From NCBI GenBank assembly GCA_900547945.1, contig URIT01000129.1, forward strand, positions 1-9,384: 9,384 bases of DNA, read 5' to 3'. How positions within the stretch are numbered: position 1 is the stretch's first letter; every line of letters starts with the position of its first letter. The DNA is from an uncultured bacterium. GTDB taxonomy: Bacteria > Verrucomicrobiota > Kiritimatiellia > RFP12 > UBA1067. The position numbers and the translations under genes were made by a program. This document shows, piece after piece, positions 1-6,137 of this stretch. The notes under the pieces were generated by a model. That model was not told the DNA's origin and searched no databases. It saw nothing but the letters and a program-made list of their open reading frames with translations.

Positions 1-275
1 CCGTCGATGGGCTGGCCAAGGGGGTTCACGACGCGACCGAGCATTGCGTGACCGGTCGGGATGTCCATGACGCGGCCGGTGGTACGGCACTCGTCACCCT
101 CCTTGATGTCCTCGACGTCGCCGAAGAGGACGGCGCCGACCTCGTCGCGGTCGAGGTTCTGGGCCAGGCCGTAGACGTCGCGGCCCGTAGCGGAGCTGGT
201 GAACTTGAGAAGCTCGCCCGCCATGGCCGTCTTGAGGCCGGTCACGTGCGCGATGCCGTCGCCGCGCACGCCGAC
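1..275 (-). other. AtpA-like segment (F1 alpha subunit N-terminal beta-barrel, partial)
   Basis: About 90 codons at the left edge encode hallmarks of the bacterial F1 ATP synthase alpha subunit: GDGIAHVTGL, MAGELLKF, GLAQNLDRDEVGAVLFGD, IKEGDECRTTGRVMDIP and GHAMLGRVVNPLGQPIDG. In typical AtpA these cover roughly residues 30-115, before the P-loop GDRQTGKT, which would lie beyond the window. The first ~25-30 residues of a normal AtpA, which contact the delta subunit and peripheral stalk, are absent; VIT/VWA sequence stands in their place. No stop, start codon or ribosome binding site separates the two parts. Codons GGT, CGT and GCA appear near the edge, whereas GGT and CGT are not seen in the VIT/VWA part. 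This could reflect a highly expressed gene or a different origin. The family match is clear by motif; the context is anomalous. Confidence 0.85.
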
Positions 276-1544
276 GAGCGTGGGCGGCGGGTCGGCGATC
301 TCCGCCAGCGCCTCGTCGGGCGTGCGGAGGGAGAGGTCGATGACGCGCCCCGCGCAGAGGCGGCGCAGGAAGGCGAGATCCCGCACCGCGCCCGAGACGA
401 GCGCGAGGGGCTTGTCGTCCCCGAAGTCGACGCCGTCCGCCGCGAGGGCGTCCTCGCCGTCCGTGAAGAGGAGCGTGGGGCCTTCGCAGGGCGGCCCCTT
501 CCGCAGGGCGGCCGCCAGCGCGGCGAAGTCCGTCCCGCCGTCCGCGCCGCAGCGGACGAGGCGGCCCAGGAGTTCCGCGCGCGTGGCGCAGAGGACCGGC
601 TTCTCGGCGCGGCAGCTGAACACGATCAGCTCGTAGCGGGCGCGTTCGGGCAGCTTCTCCAGGACGGCGCGGGCGGCGGCAAGGTCGGCGGGCGTGCGGC
701 TCCCCGAGGCGTCCCAGAGGATCCGCCACGTGAGCGGCAGGGAGGTCTTCGCCCGGTCGAGGGCGGGAACCCGTTCGTTCACGGCGAACCAGCAGGCCGC
801 GCCCTCCGCCTCCACGGCGACGAGCCGCGCGGGCAGCGCGGGCAGGGCCACCGTGACGTCCGCTGTCGGCGTCACGTCCGTCTCGCGCGTCTCGCTGCGC
901 CACACGGCCTCGGCTTCGGCGAAGCGCGCGTCGCCGAGGCCGCCGAGGACGGGGCGCGGCACGCCGTTCCCCATCGGCACCGTGATCGAGACGGTCCGCT
1001 CGCCGAGGCGCGTGCGCGGCATCGCGAGGACGAGCGCGGCGTCGCCGTTCGGCGCGAAGGCGAGCGGCGTCACGTAGACAAGGCGCACGCGGCGCGCGCC
1101 CTGCGCGGGAATGGGATAGAGGCGCGTCCGGTAGGCGTTGCCCTTCAGGTGCTCGACGAGGCCCGGATCGACGCCCTTCTTGACCTCCTTCTCGAACGCG
1201 GCGCGCGCCTTCTCCTTCGGCACGACGACGCCGTCCGTCATCACGCCGTCGATGTCGAGCGCGAAGCCGCAGACGCGCGCGCCGTCGGGGAGGGGAAATT
1301 CAAGCGCGCCCTCCAGGGGCCGCGCATTGGGGTTGCGCACGGAGAACGACGTCGTGACGGTCGCGAAGGCGCCGCCCACGCGCGCCTCCACGTGCCAGGC
1401 GGCCACCGAGACCGGCGTCTCGTCCGCCCGCACGTCGACGGTTCGGACAACCTGCGGGGCCGGCATGTCCGGCGGCGGCACGGGAAGCTGCGCCCATCCA
1501 GACACCGCGAACAACAGCGACAAGCAGCAGACCCAGGCCCTCAT
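1..1544 (-). CDS. VIT/VWA-domain secreted protein continuing in frame into F1 ATP synthase alpha-subunit sequence (partial, runs off left edge)
   Basis: The frame is open for 514 codons from ATG 1544-1542 to the window edge, with no stop. Residues 1-18 form a signal peptide (hydrophobic CLSLLFAVSGWA, likely cut after WA). Residues ~35-165 match a VIT (vault inter-alpha-trypsin) domain, including the landmarks NPNARPLEGALEFPLP, an AFEKE helix and GNAYRTRLYPIPAQG. Residues ~270-405 match a von Willebrand A domain with a complete metal site: DASGS (D278, S280, S282), T338 in GGTDF and D362 in FTDGE. VIT/VWA proteins are usually exported or cell-surface and of poorly defined role. From about residue 425 the sequence becomes AtpA-like and stays so to the edge. 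The start is chosen because AAGGAG lies 6 nt upstream; the ATG at 1560 is in another frame. The domain calls are firm. Whether one real protein has both halves is doubtful. Confidence 0.8.
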   Translation of the reverse strand, partial: MRAWVCCLSLLFAVSGWAQLPVPPPDMPAPQVVRTVDVRADETPVSVAAWHVEARVGGAFATVTTSFSVRNPNARPLEGALEFPLPDGARVCGFALDIDGVMTDGVVVPKEKARAAFEKEVKKGVDPGLVEHLKGNAYRTRLYPIPAQGARRVRLVYVTPLAFAPNGDAALVLAMPRTRLGERTVSITVPMGNGVPRPVLGGLGDARFAEAEAVWRSETRETDVTPTADVTVALPALPARLVAVEAEGAACWFAVNERVPALDRAKTSLPLTWRILWDASGSRTPADLAAARAVLEKLPERARYELIVFSCRAEKPVLCATRAELLGRLVRCGADGGTDFAALAAALRKGPPCEGPTLLFTDGEDALAADGVDFGDDKPLALVSGAVRDLAFLRRLCAGRVIDLSLRTPDEALAEIADPPPTLVGVRGDGIAHVTGLKTAMAGELLKFTSSATGRDVYGLAQNLDRDEVGAVLFGDVEDIKEGDECRTTGRVMDIPTGHAMLGRVVNPLGQPID

Positions 1545-1569
1545 CCTCCACTCCTTTCATTAAACGCGC

Positions 1570-1592
1570 CGCCACCGGGAACGGCGGTGGCG
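1570..1592 (-). terminator. GC-rich hairpin after pyrH, possible weak terminator
   Basis: An 8-bp perfect stem (CGCCACCG at 1570-1577 paired with CGGTGGCG at 1585-1592) closes a 7-nt loop, 26 nt beyond the pyrH stop. On the transcribed strand it is followed by GCGCGTTTA, so the T-run is only three bases long. It may be a weak intrinsic terminator or a 3'-end stabiliser. It sits only 25 nt before the next gene, so some read-through from pyrH is plausible. Confidence 0.35.
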
Positions 1593-1618
1593 CGGAACAG
1601 AACGCGGCGCACGGCGCA

Positions 1619-2344
1619 TCAGGAGACAAGCGTGCCCACGGCCTCGCCGCGGACCACGCGCTCCAGGGCGTCGCCGTCGAAGAAGTCGAAGACGACGATC
1701 GGGATGTCGTTGTCCATGCAGAGCGCGAACGCGGCGGAGTCCATCACCTTCAGGCGCTTCTCCAGCGCGGTCTCGTACTTGAGCGAGCCGTACTTCTTCG
1801 CCTGGGGGTCCTTCATCGGGTCGGCCGTGTAGATGCCGTCCACCTTCGTGGCCTTGAGGAGCGCGTCGGCGCCGATCTCGCTCGCGCGCAGCGCGGCCGC
1901 CGAGTCGGTCGAGAAGTAGGGGTTGCCCGTGCCGCCGGCGAAGATGACGACGCGCCCCTTCTCGAAGTGGCGGATGGCCTTGCGCTGGATGAACGGCTCG
2001 GCGAGCTTCGGCATCTCGATGGACGTCATCACGCGCGTCGGCACGCCGATCGTCTCCAGCGCGTTCATCATCGCAAGCCCGTTGATGATCGTCGCGAGCA
2101 TCCCCATCGAGTCGCCCACGACGCGGTTCACGCCGTTCTTCGCGCCGGAAAGGCCACGGAAGATGTTGCCGCCGCCCAGCACGATCCCCACCTCGCATCC
2201 GAACGCGTGGATCTTCCGCACGCGCTCGGCCATGAAGGCGAGGCGCTCGGCGTCAATGCAGTCGCCCTTCTCGCGGTTCTTCAGCACCTCCCCCGAGAGT
2301 TTGAGCAGGATGCGTTTGTACTTGAGCTTCGGCGACTGTTCCAT
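1619..2344 (-). CDS. pyrH: UMP kinase (uridylate kinase)
   Basis: This 241-residue cytoplasmic enzyme phosphorylates UMP to UDP with ATP, the committed step toward UTP and CTP. It belongs to the bacterial amino-acid-kinase-fold family, which is hexameric, GTP-activated and UTP-inhibited in known members. The length equals the usual one. Visible motifs in order are KLSGE (15-19, phosphate binding), GGGNIFRG (57-64), GDSMGM (77-82), GGTGNPYFSTDSAA (137-150, UMP/phosphate site), KATKVDGIY (164-172, nucleotide binding) and MDSAA (201-205). The start is supported by AAGGG about 6 nt upstream. The gene often sits with rpsB, tsf and frr; here none is adjacent. Instead it follows a hydrolase gene and has its own promoter. 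No defect is seen. Confidence 0.97.
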   Translation of the reverse strand: MEQSPKLKYKRILLKLSGEVLKNREKGDCIDAERLAFMAERVRKIHAFGCEVGIVLGGGNIFRGLSGAKNGVNRVVGDSMGMLATIINGLAMMNALETIGVPTRVMTSIEMPKLAEPFIQRKAIRHFEKGRVVIFAGGTGNPYFSTDSAAALRASEIGADALLKATKVDGIYTADPMKDPQAKKYGSLKYETALEKRLKVMDSAAFALCMDNDIPIVVFDFFDGDALERVVRGEAVGTLVS

Positions 2345-2383
2345 AATGGCCCTTCGTTCGGATTGGTTGACGGACGGAAACCT

Positions 2384-2412
2384 ATTCTAGCGCATTTCCC
2401 CGCGCCTGTCCA
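2384..2412 (-). promoter_or_regulatory. Predicted sigma70-type promoter for pyrH
   Basis: On the minus strand there is TGGACA (2412-2407, one mismatch to TTGACA), a spacer of exactly 17 bp, and TAGAAT (2389-2384, one mismatch to TATAAT). The predicted transcript starts near 2377 and gives a leader of about 33 nt before the pyrH ATG. The promoter begins only 16 nt past the stop codon of the GH2 gene. It should let pyrH be transcribed independently of the hydrolase operon. Confidence 0.7.
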
Positions 2413-2428
2413 TGCGGAAGTTGGCACG

Positions 2429-4768
2429 CTATCTCGCGACTTCAACCGAAAGGCCCAGGTCGAAGAACTGTCCTCCGACGGTCTGGACGACCTTGACGGC
2501 GAGGATGTTATCCCCCTTCCGGACGGCCTTCGCGAACGCCTCGGCGTCGATCCCGAACGGCACGTAGTCGGTCGTGTAGCCCGTGACGGCGAGGATCCGC
2601 TCGCCGTTGAGGTAGACCTCGGCGTCCTCGTCGTGGAACATCTCGACGACGGCCTCGACGATCTTCGCGGGCGCGTCGTCCCAGGCGAAGTGGCGGCGCA
2701 CCCAGAGCGTCTTCGTCGTCCACGGCGTCGCGACCTTGGCCGCCGCATGGGCCTTCTCGATGCCGCCGCCGCCGAAGCCGCCCGCCGAACGCTTCCAAGC
2801 CGCGTCGTCGAACGCGGGCCGGAACCAGTCCGCCGCCGGCGCGTCGAACGTGTAGGCCCAGGCGCGCGGGTTCGGGTCGCGCTTCGGGAACACCTCCTTC
2901 GCCACCGTGGGGACGAGGCCCAGCGCCGCCTTCGCGCGCACCCGGTCGTGGACGGCGGCGAGCGCGGCGGGGTCGAACTTGACGACCTTGCGGTCGTAGG
3001 TGATGAGGCCGTTGATCTCCGCCTCGACGTCCGTCGTCTGCGTGTAGACGCACCCCGCGAGGCCGCGCCGCGCGAGGTTACCGACGTGCTCCATGAGCGC
3101 GACGAACTTCGCCTGCACGGCCGCGCGGTCGGCGTCGTTGCCCGTGCCGCCGTAGCCCCAGGCGTTCGTCGTCCAGAGGTGGTCCGCCACGCGGCAGCCG
3201 ATGCCGCCGAACTCGCCGAGGAAGCTCGCCCGGCGCGGGTTGACGGGGAACATCTGCGGGCGCGCGCCGTAGTCGTGCTTGTCGATTGCGTGCGCGGCCT
3301 CCTCCTCGTCGAGCGGCTTGTGCGCGGAGCCGCCGCGCAGCTCCGCCTTCCAGCCCCTGTCGCCGCCCTCGAAGTCGAACCAGCCCGAGGGTCCGTCCAC
3401 GAGGCGGGTCGGGTCGTAGCGCTGCGTCCACATCAACGTCGCATGTGTGAGGAATTCGCCCGGCTGCCCCCAGCCCTCGTTGTAGGGGACCCACATGACG
3501 ATGGACGGCGTCTTCTGCAGGTGGTCCACCATCTCCTTCAGCTCGCGGCGGTAGAAGCCGTAGCGCGCCTCGGCGGAACCGCCGCCGCTCGGCATGTCCT
3601 GGAGGACGAGGAGGCCGAGCGTGTCGCAGAGGTGGTAGTAGCGGCGCGGCTCCACCTTGATGTGCTTGCGCATCATGTCGAAGCCCATCTTCTTGAGCTG
3701 CAGGATGTCGAAGGCCATCGCCTCCTCGGAGGGCGGCGTGAGGAGGCCGTCCGGCCACCAGCCCTGGTCGAGCGTGCCGACGATGAAGCGCATCTTGTTG
3801 TTGAGGTAGAAGCGGAGGACGCCGTTCGCGTCCTTCTTCATCTCGAACGCGCGCATCCCGAAGTAGCCGCGCACGACGTCCTCGCTGCCCGTCGCGCCGT
3901 CGCGGAAGGTGATCGCGAGGTCGTAGAGGGCCGGCGACTCGGGGCTCCAGAGCGCGACCGGCTGCGGAAGCTTGATGGTGATGGGCTTCCCCCAGGCCGC
4001 GAGCGCGCCCGAGGCGAGGGTCTTCCCGCCCCGGCGGACCTCCACGCGGCCCTCGGCCTTCGTGAGGTTCCCCGCGCCCACGAGCGTGACGCTCACGGTG
4101 CCCGCCTCGATGTCCGTCGTCACCGTGTAGTCCACGAGGTGCGTCTCGGGCACCGTCTCCAGCCAGACCGTGCCGCCGATGCCGCTGGAGCGCGTGTACA
4201 TGCAGCCATGCGGCTTGAACACCTGCTTGCCCACCGAGCCGATGAAGCCGGTCGTCGGATCCCAGACGGCGACGACGAGTTCGTTCGCACCCGGCTTCAC
4301 GTAGTCCGTGACGTCGAAGGTGAACGGCATCTGCCCGCCCTCGTGCGGCACGCCGACCTCGACGCGGTTCACGAAGACCTGCGCGCGGAAGTCCGCCTGC
4401 TCGAAGTGAAGCAGCACCCGTTCGCCGGGCTTCGCGGCCGCGTTGAAGCTGCGCCGGTACCACAGCGTCTCCGACGGTTCAAGCAGACGCCCCACGCCCG
4501 AAAGCGAGCTTTCGATCACGAACGGCACGAGGATCTCGCCGTCCCACTTCGCGGGGATGCCCGGCGCGTCCTTCGTGACCGCGTATTGCCAGAGGCCGTT
4601 CAGGTTCGTCCAGGCGTCGCGCACCATCTGCGGACGCGGATACTCCCGCCACGCATTTTCGGGCGTGACCTTCTCGCCCCACGGTGTCTTCATCCCCGGC
4701 GCCGGCGTATAGGCGCCGCACGCCAGCGCGGCCGCCGCCGCAAGCATCATGCACAGTCGTGTCTTCAT
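2429..4768 (-). CDS. Secreted glycoside hydrolase family 2 enzyme (beta-galactosidase/beta-glucuronidase-type)
   Basis: This 779-residue protein probably removes a beta-linked sugar (galactose, glucuronic acid or mannose) from oligosaccharides by a retaining mechanism. Residues 1-20 form a signal peptide; C18 sits in ALAC, a degenerate lipobox, so a lipoprotein is possible. GH2 architecture follows: an N-terminal sugar-binding jelly roll (~50-210, with WYRRSF at 103-108), an immunoglobulin-like domain (~210-305) and a TIM barrel (~305-610). The proposed acid/base is E431 (VPYNEGWGQ) and the nucleophile E519 (FLGEFGG). RKHIKVEPRRYYHLCDTLGL (367-386) is a typical segment of this GH2 subgroup. 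Residues ~635-779 add a second beta-sandwich that resembles a sugar-binding domain (LWVRRHF, EVYLNGE). The start has the purine-rich SD AGGAAAGGA 4 nt upstream. The family call is strong; substrate is unresolved. Confidence 0.9.
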   Translation of the reverse strand: MKTRLCMMLAAAAALACGAYTPAPGMKTPWGEKVTPENAWREYPRPQMVRDAWTNLNGLWQYAVTKDAPGIPAKWDGEILVPFVIESSLSGVGRLLEPSETLWYRRSFNAAAKPGERVLLHFEQADFRAQVFVNRVEVGVPHEGGQMPFTFDVTDYVKPGANELVVAVWDPTTGFIGSVGKQVFKPHGCMYTRSSGIGGTVWLETVPETHLVDYTVTTDIEAGTVSVTLVGAGNLTKAEGRVEVRRGGKTLASGALAAWGKPITIKLPQPVALWSPESPALYDLAITFRDGATGSEDVVRGYFGMRAFEMKKDANGVLRFYLNNKMRFIVGTLDQGWWPDGLLTPPSEEAMAFDILQLKKMGFDMMRKHIKVEPRRYYHLCDTLGLLVLQDMPSGGGSAEARYGFYRRELKEMVDHLQKTPSIVMWVPYNEGWGQPGEFLTHATLMWTQRYDPTRLVDGPSGWFDFEGGDRGWKAELRGGSAHKPLDEEEAAHAIDKHDYGARPQMFPVNPRRASFLGEFGGIGCRVADHLWTTNAWGYGGTGNDADRAAVQAKFVALMEHVGNLARRGLAGCVYTQTTDVEAEINGLITYDRKVVKFDPAALAAVHDRVRAKAALGLVPTVAKEVFPKRDPNPRAWAYTFDAPAADWFRPAFDDAAWKRSAGGFGGGGIEKAHAAAKVATPWTTKTLWVRRHFAWDDAPAKIVEAVVEMFHDEDAEVYLNGERILAVTGYTTDYVPFGIDAEAFAKAVRKGDNILAVKVVQTVGGQFFDLGLSVEVAR

Positions 4769-4772
4769 GTTG

Positions 4773-4781
4773 TCCTTTCCT
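4773..4781 (-). promoter_or_regulatory. Ribosome binding site of the GH2 gene
   Basis: AGGAAAGGA on the minus strand lies 4 nt before the ATG at 4768. It fixes the start immediately before the signal peptide. It stands between the octamer array and the gene. Confidence 0.7.
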
Positions 4782-4793
4782 GTTTAAAACTTA

Positions 4794-4905
4794 AACCCCT
4801 CAACCACTTAACTACTTAACCACTCAACCACTCAACCACGTAACCACTCAACCACTTAACCACTCAACCACTTAACTACTTAACCACTTAACTACTTAAT
4901 TTAAT
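4794..4905. repeat. Tandem array of 8-bp units between GH5 and GH2 genes
   Basis: Twelve consecutive 8-bp units fill 4802-4897 on the plus strand: AACCACTT, AACTACTT, AACCACTC and one AACCACGT. A degenerate unit flanks each side: AACCCCTC at 4794-4801 and AATTTAAT at 4898-4905. The array occupies most of the 141-bp gap, starting 4 nt after the GH5 stop and ending 12 nt before the GH2 ribosome binding site. It is AT-richer than all neighbouring genes. Because 8 is not a multiple of 3 and TTAA or TGA recurs, the transcript carries stop codons in all three frames. I do not recognise a named family for it. Confidence 0.95.
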
Positions 4906-4909
4906 CCCC

Positions 4910-6058
4910 TCACTCCCCCAGGCAGGCCTTGAGCAGTTCGGGCGAGAGGATCCGGCGCGTGTCGTCGTCGACGAGCGAGAAGCGGTTGCCGTCGTTCGGC
5001 GTGGAGAGGTAGTTCCACACGCAGTAGGGGATGCCCCACTCCCTGCACGTGGCGATCACGTCGCGCATGTAGGCGACGCGGCTCGCGGGCGGCGCGTGGC
5101 GGATCGTGCCGAACTCGCCGTTCCAGAGGATCTTGTCGGGGTGCTTCTGCGTGAAGACGTGCGCGCCGTGCAGGCAGTTGCGGATGTACTGCCGCCCGAT
5201 CTCCGTCAGGCCCTCGTAGCCGCCCGTCTTCGAGCCGTTCACGAGGCGGTTGTAGTCGCGGTAGCGCTCGACGTCCTTCGTCGGGTACTCCATCACGCGG
5301 TTGTAGTAGAGCGGACCCGCCTGCAGCACGCCGCGCTGGTGCGTGAACTCGTAGGGCGCGTACATGTGGAACGTGTAGACCACTCGGTCGTCGTCCCAGA
5401 TCTTCAGCTTGTCCAGCGTCCCCGCCGCGTTCCAGCACGTGGAGCCGACCACGACCCAGCGCGCCGGGTTCCGTTCGCGGATCGCCTTGAGCGTGCGGTC
5501 CGCGAGGGCGTTCCACTTCTCCGGGTCGACGTTGCGCACCTCGTTGAGAAGCTCGAAGGCGAGGCCGGGCTTCCCGTGGTAGCGGCGCTCGAACTCGAGC
5601 CAAAGCGCGACGAAGCGGTCCTGGAGGCCCTTGTCGTCGAGGAGCTGCACCTTCTCCGCGATGTCGCAGTAGTTGCCGACGGCCTTGTGGAGGTTGAGGA
5701 CCATGTTGAGGCCGTGCTTCTCGCACCAGGCGATGAAGTCGTCGATCTTCCGGAACGTCCGCTCGCGGTACCTGCCGGGCGCCTCCTCCAGCACGATCTG
5801 ATCGAAGCCGAGGCGCACATGGTCGAAGCCCATCGCCTTGATGTTCGCGATGTCCCGCTCCGTGATGTACGTGTCGAAGTGCTCCAGGTCGCCGACCGTG
5901 ATCTTGAGGCGGAGGCTCTCCGGCAGCACGTTGAAGCGCTTGTAGTTCGTGAGCCAGCCGCCGATGCCCATGCCGCGCGTGAAGCCCGGCCAGTCCTTCG
6001 CCGGGGCGGGGGCCAGCGCCATCGCCGCCAGGGCGGCCGCCAAGATGAGTTTCTTCAT
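4910..6058 (-). CDS. Secreted glycoside hydrolase family 5 (cellulase-superfamily) enzyme
   Basis: This 382-residue retaining beta-glycosidase or endo-glycanase of clan GH-A acts outside the cytoplasm. Residues 1-20 form a signal peptide (MKKLILAAALAAMALAPAPA, probable cut before KDW). The mature part is one TIM barrel of normal GH5 size. Landmarks are GIGGWLTN (31-38), GFDHVRLGF (77-85), NLHKAVGNY (122-130), the acid/base E173 in FELLNE, HMYAPYEFTH (231-240), the nucleophile E315 in WNGEFG and YCVWNYL (345-351). Family members attack beta-glucan, mannan, xylan or other beta-linked chains; the subfamily cannot be named by eye. An in-frame ATG at 6115 would add 19 residues encoded by the octamer array and lacks an SD, so 6058 is preferred; an AGAGGAA lies about 11 nt upstream. 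It is third in the hydrolase operon. Confidence 0.9.
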   Translation of the reverse strand: MKKLILAAALAAMALAPAPAKDWPGFTRGMGIGGWLTNYKRFNVLPESLRLKITVGDLEHFDTYITERDIANIKAMGFDHVRLGFDQIVLEEAPGRYRERTFRKIDDFIAWCEKHGLNMVLNLHKAVGNYCDIAEKVQLLDDKGLQDRFVALWLEFERRYHGKPGLAFELLNEVRNVDPEKWNALADRTLKAIRERNPARWVVVGSTCWNAAGTLDKLKIWDDDRVVYTFHMYAPYEFTHQRGVLQAGPLYYNRVMEYPTKDVERYRDYNRLVNGSKTGGYEGLTEIGRQYIRNCLHGAHVFTQKHPDKILWNGEFGTIRHAPPASRVAYMRDVIATCREWGIPYCVWNYLSTPNDGNRFSLVDDDTRRILSPELLKACLGE

Positions 6059-6097
6059 GTCCTGTTTGTTCCTCTTCCGAGCAATGCCCGTTTCGGC

Positions 6098-6137
6098 ATT
6101 TAACAATTTACCCATTTAACGATTTAATCATTTCCTC
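6098..6137. repeat. Second tandem array with the same 8-bp period, upstream of GH5
   Basis: Five plus-strand units in exact 8-bp register: ATTTAACA, ATTTACCC, ATTTAACG, ATTTAATC and ATTTCCTC. The last overlaps the stop codon of the upstream gene (6136-6138). The units differ from those at 4794-4905 but share the period, the TTAAC core and the position right after a stop codon in the leader of the next hydrolase. It is shorter and more degenerate than the first array. Confidence 0.75.

Noticed and set aside
1300..1560. Alternative start at 1560 for the left gene
   Set aside because: That ATG is in a different frame and loses the VIT motifs. The ATG at 1544 gives a signal peptide and VIT domain.
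48..1832. 594-codon plus-strand frame across the VIT/VWA gene and pyrH
   Set aside because: Its composition is low-complexity, and it overlaps two minus-strand genes that have clear family motifs.
2391..2416. 5-bp inverted repeat CGCAT/ATGCG around the pyrH promoter spacer as an operator
   Set aside because: It is too short and has a 16-bp gap; it is expected by chance in this composition.
1967..4819. 950-codon open frame on the plus strand
   Set aside because: It is antisense to GH2 and pyrH, has Arg/Ala/Val/Glu-rich composition without motifs, and runs into the octamer array. GC-rich coding DNA gives such shadow frames.
4794..4905. Octamer array as a CRISPR
   Set aside because: Units are 8 bp and directly adjacent, with no spacers and no cas genes.
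6083..6100. Hairpin AATGCC/GGCATT as a terminator of the upstream hydrolase gene
   Set aside because: The stem is only 6 bp and no T-run follows on the transcribed strand. It may be only a leader structure of GH5.
6056..6115. N-terminally extended GH5 starting at 6115
   Set aside because: The extension would be encoded by the repeat array, has no ribosome binding site and would bury the signal peptide.
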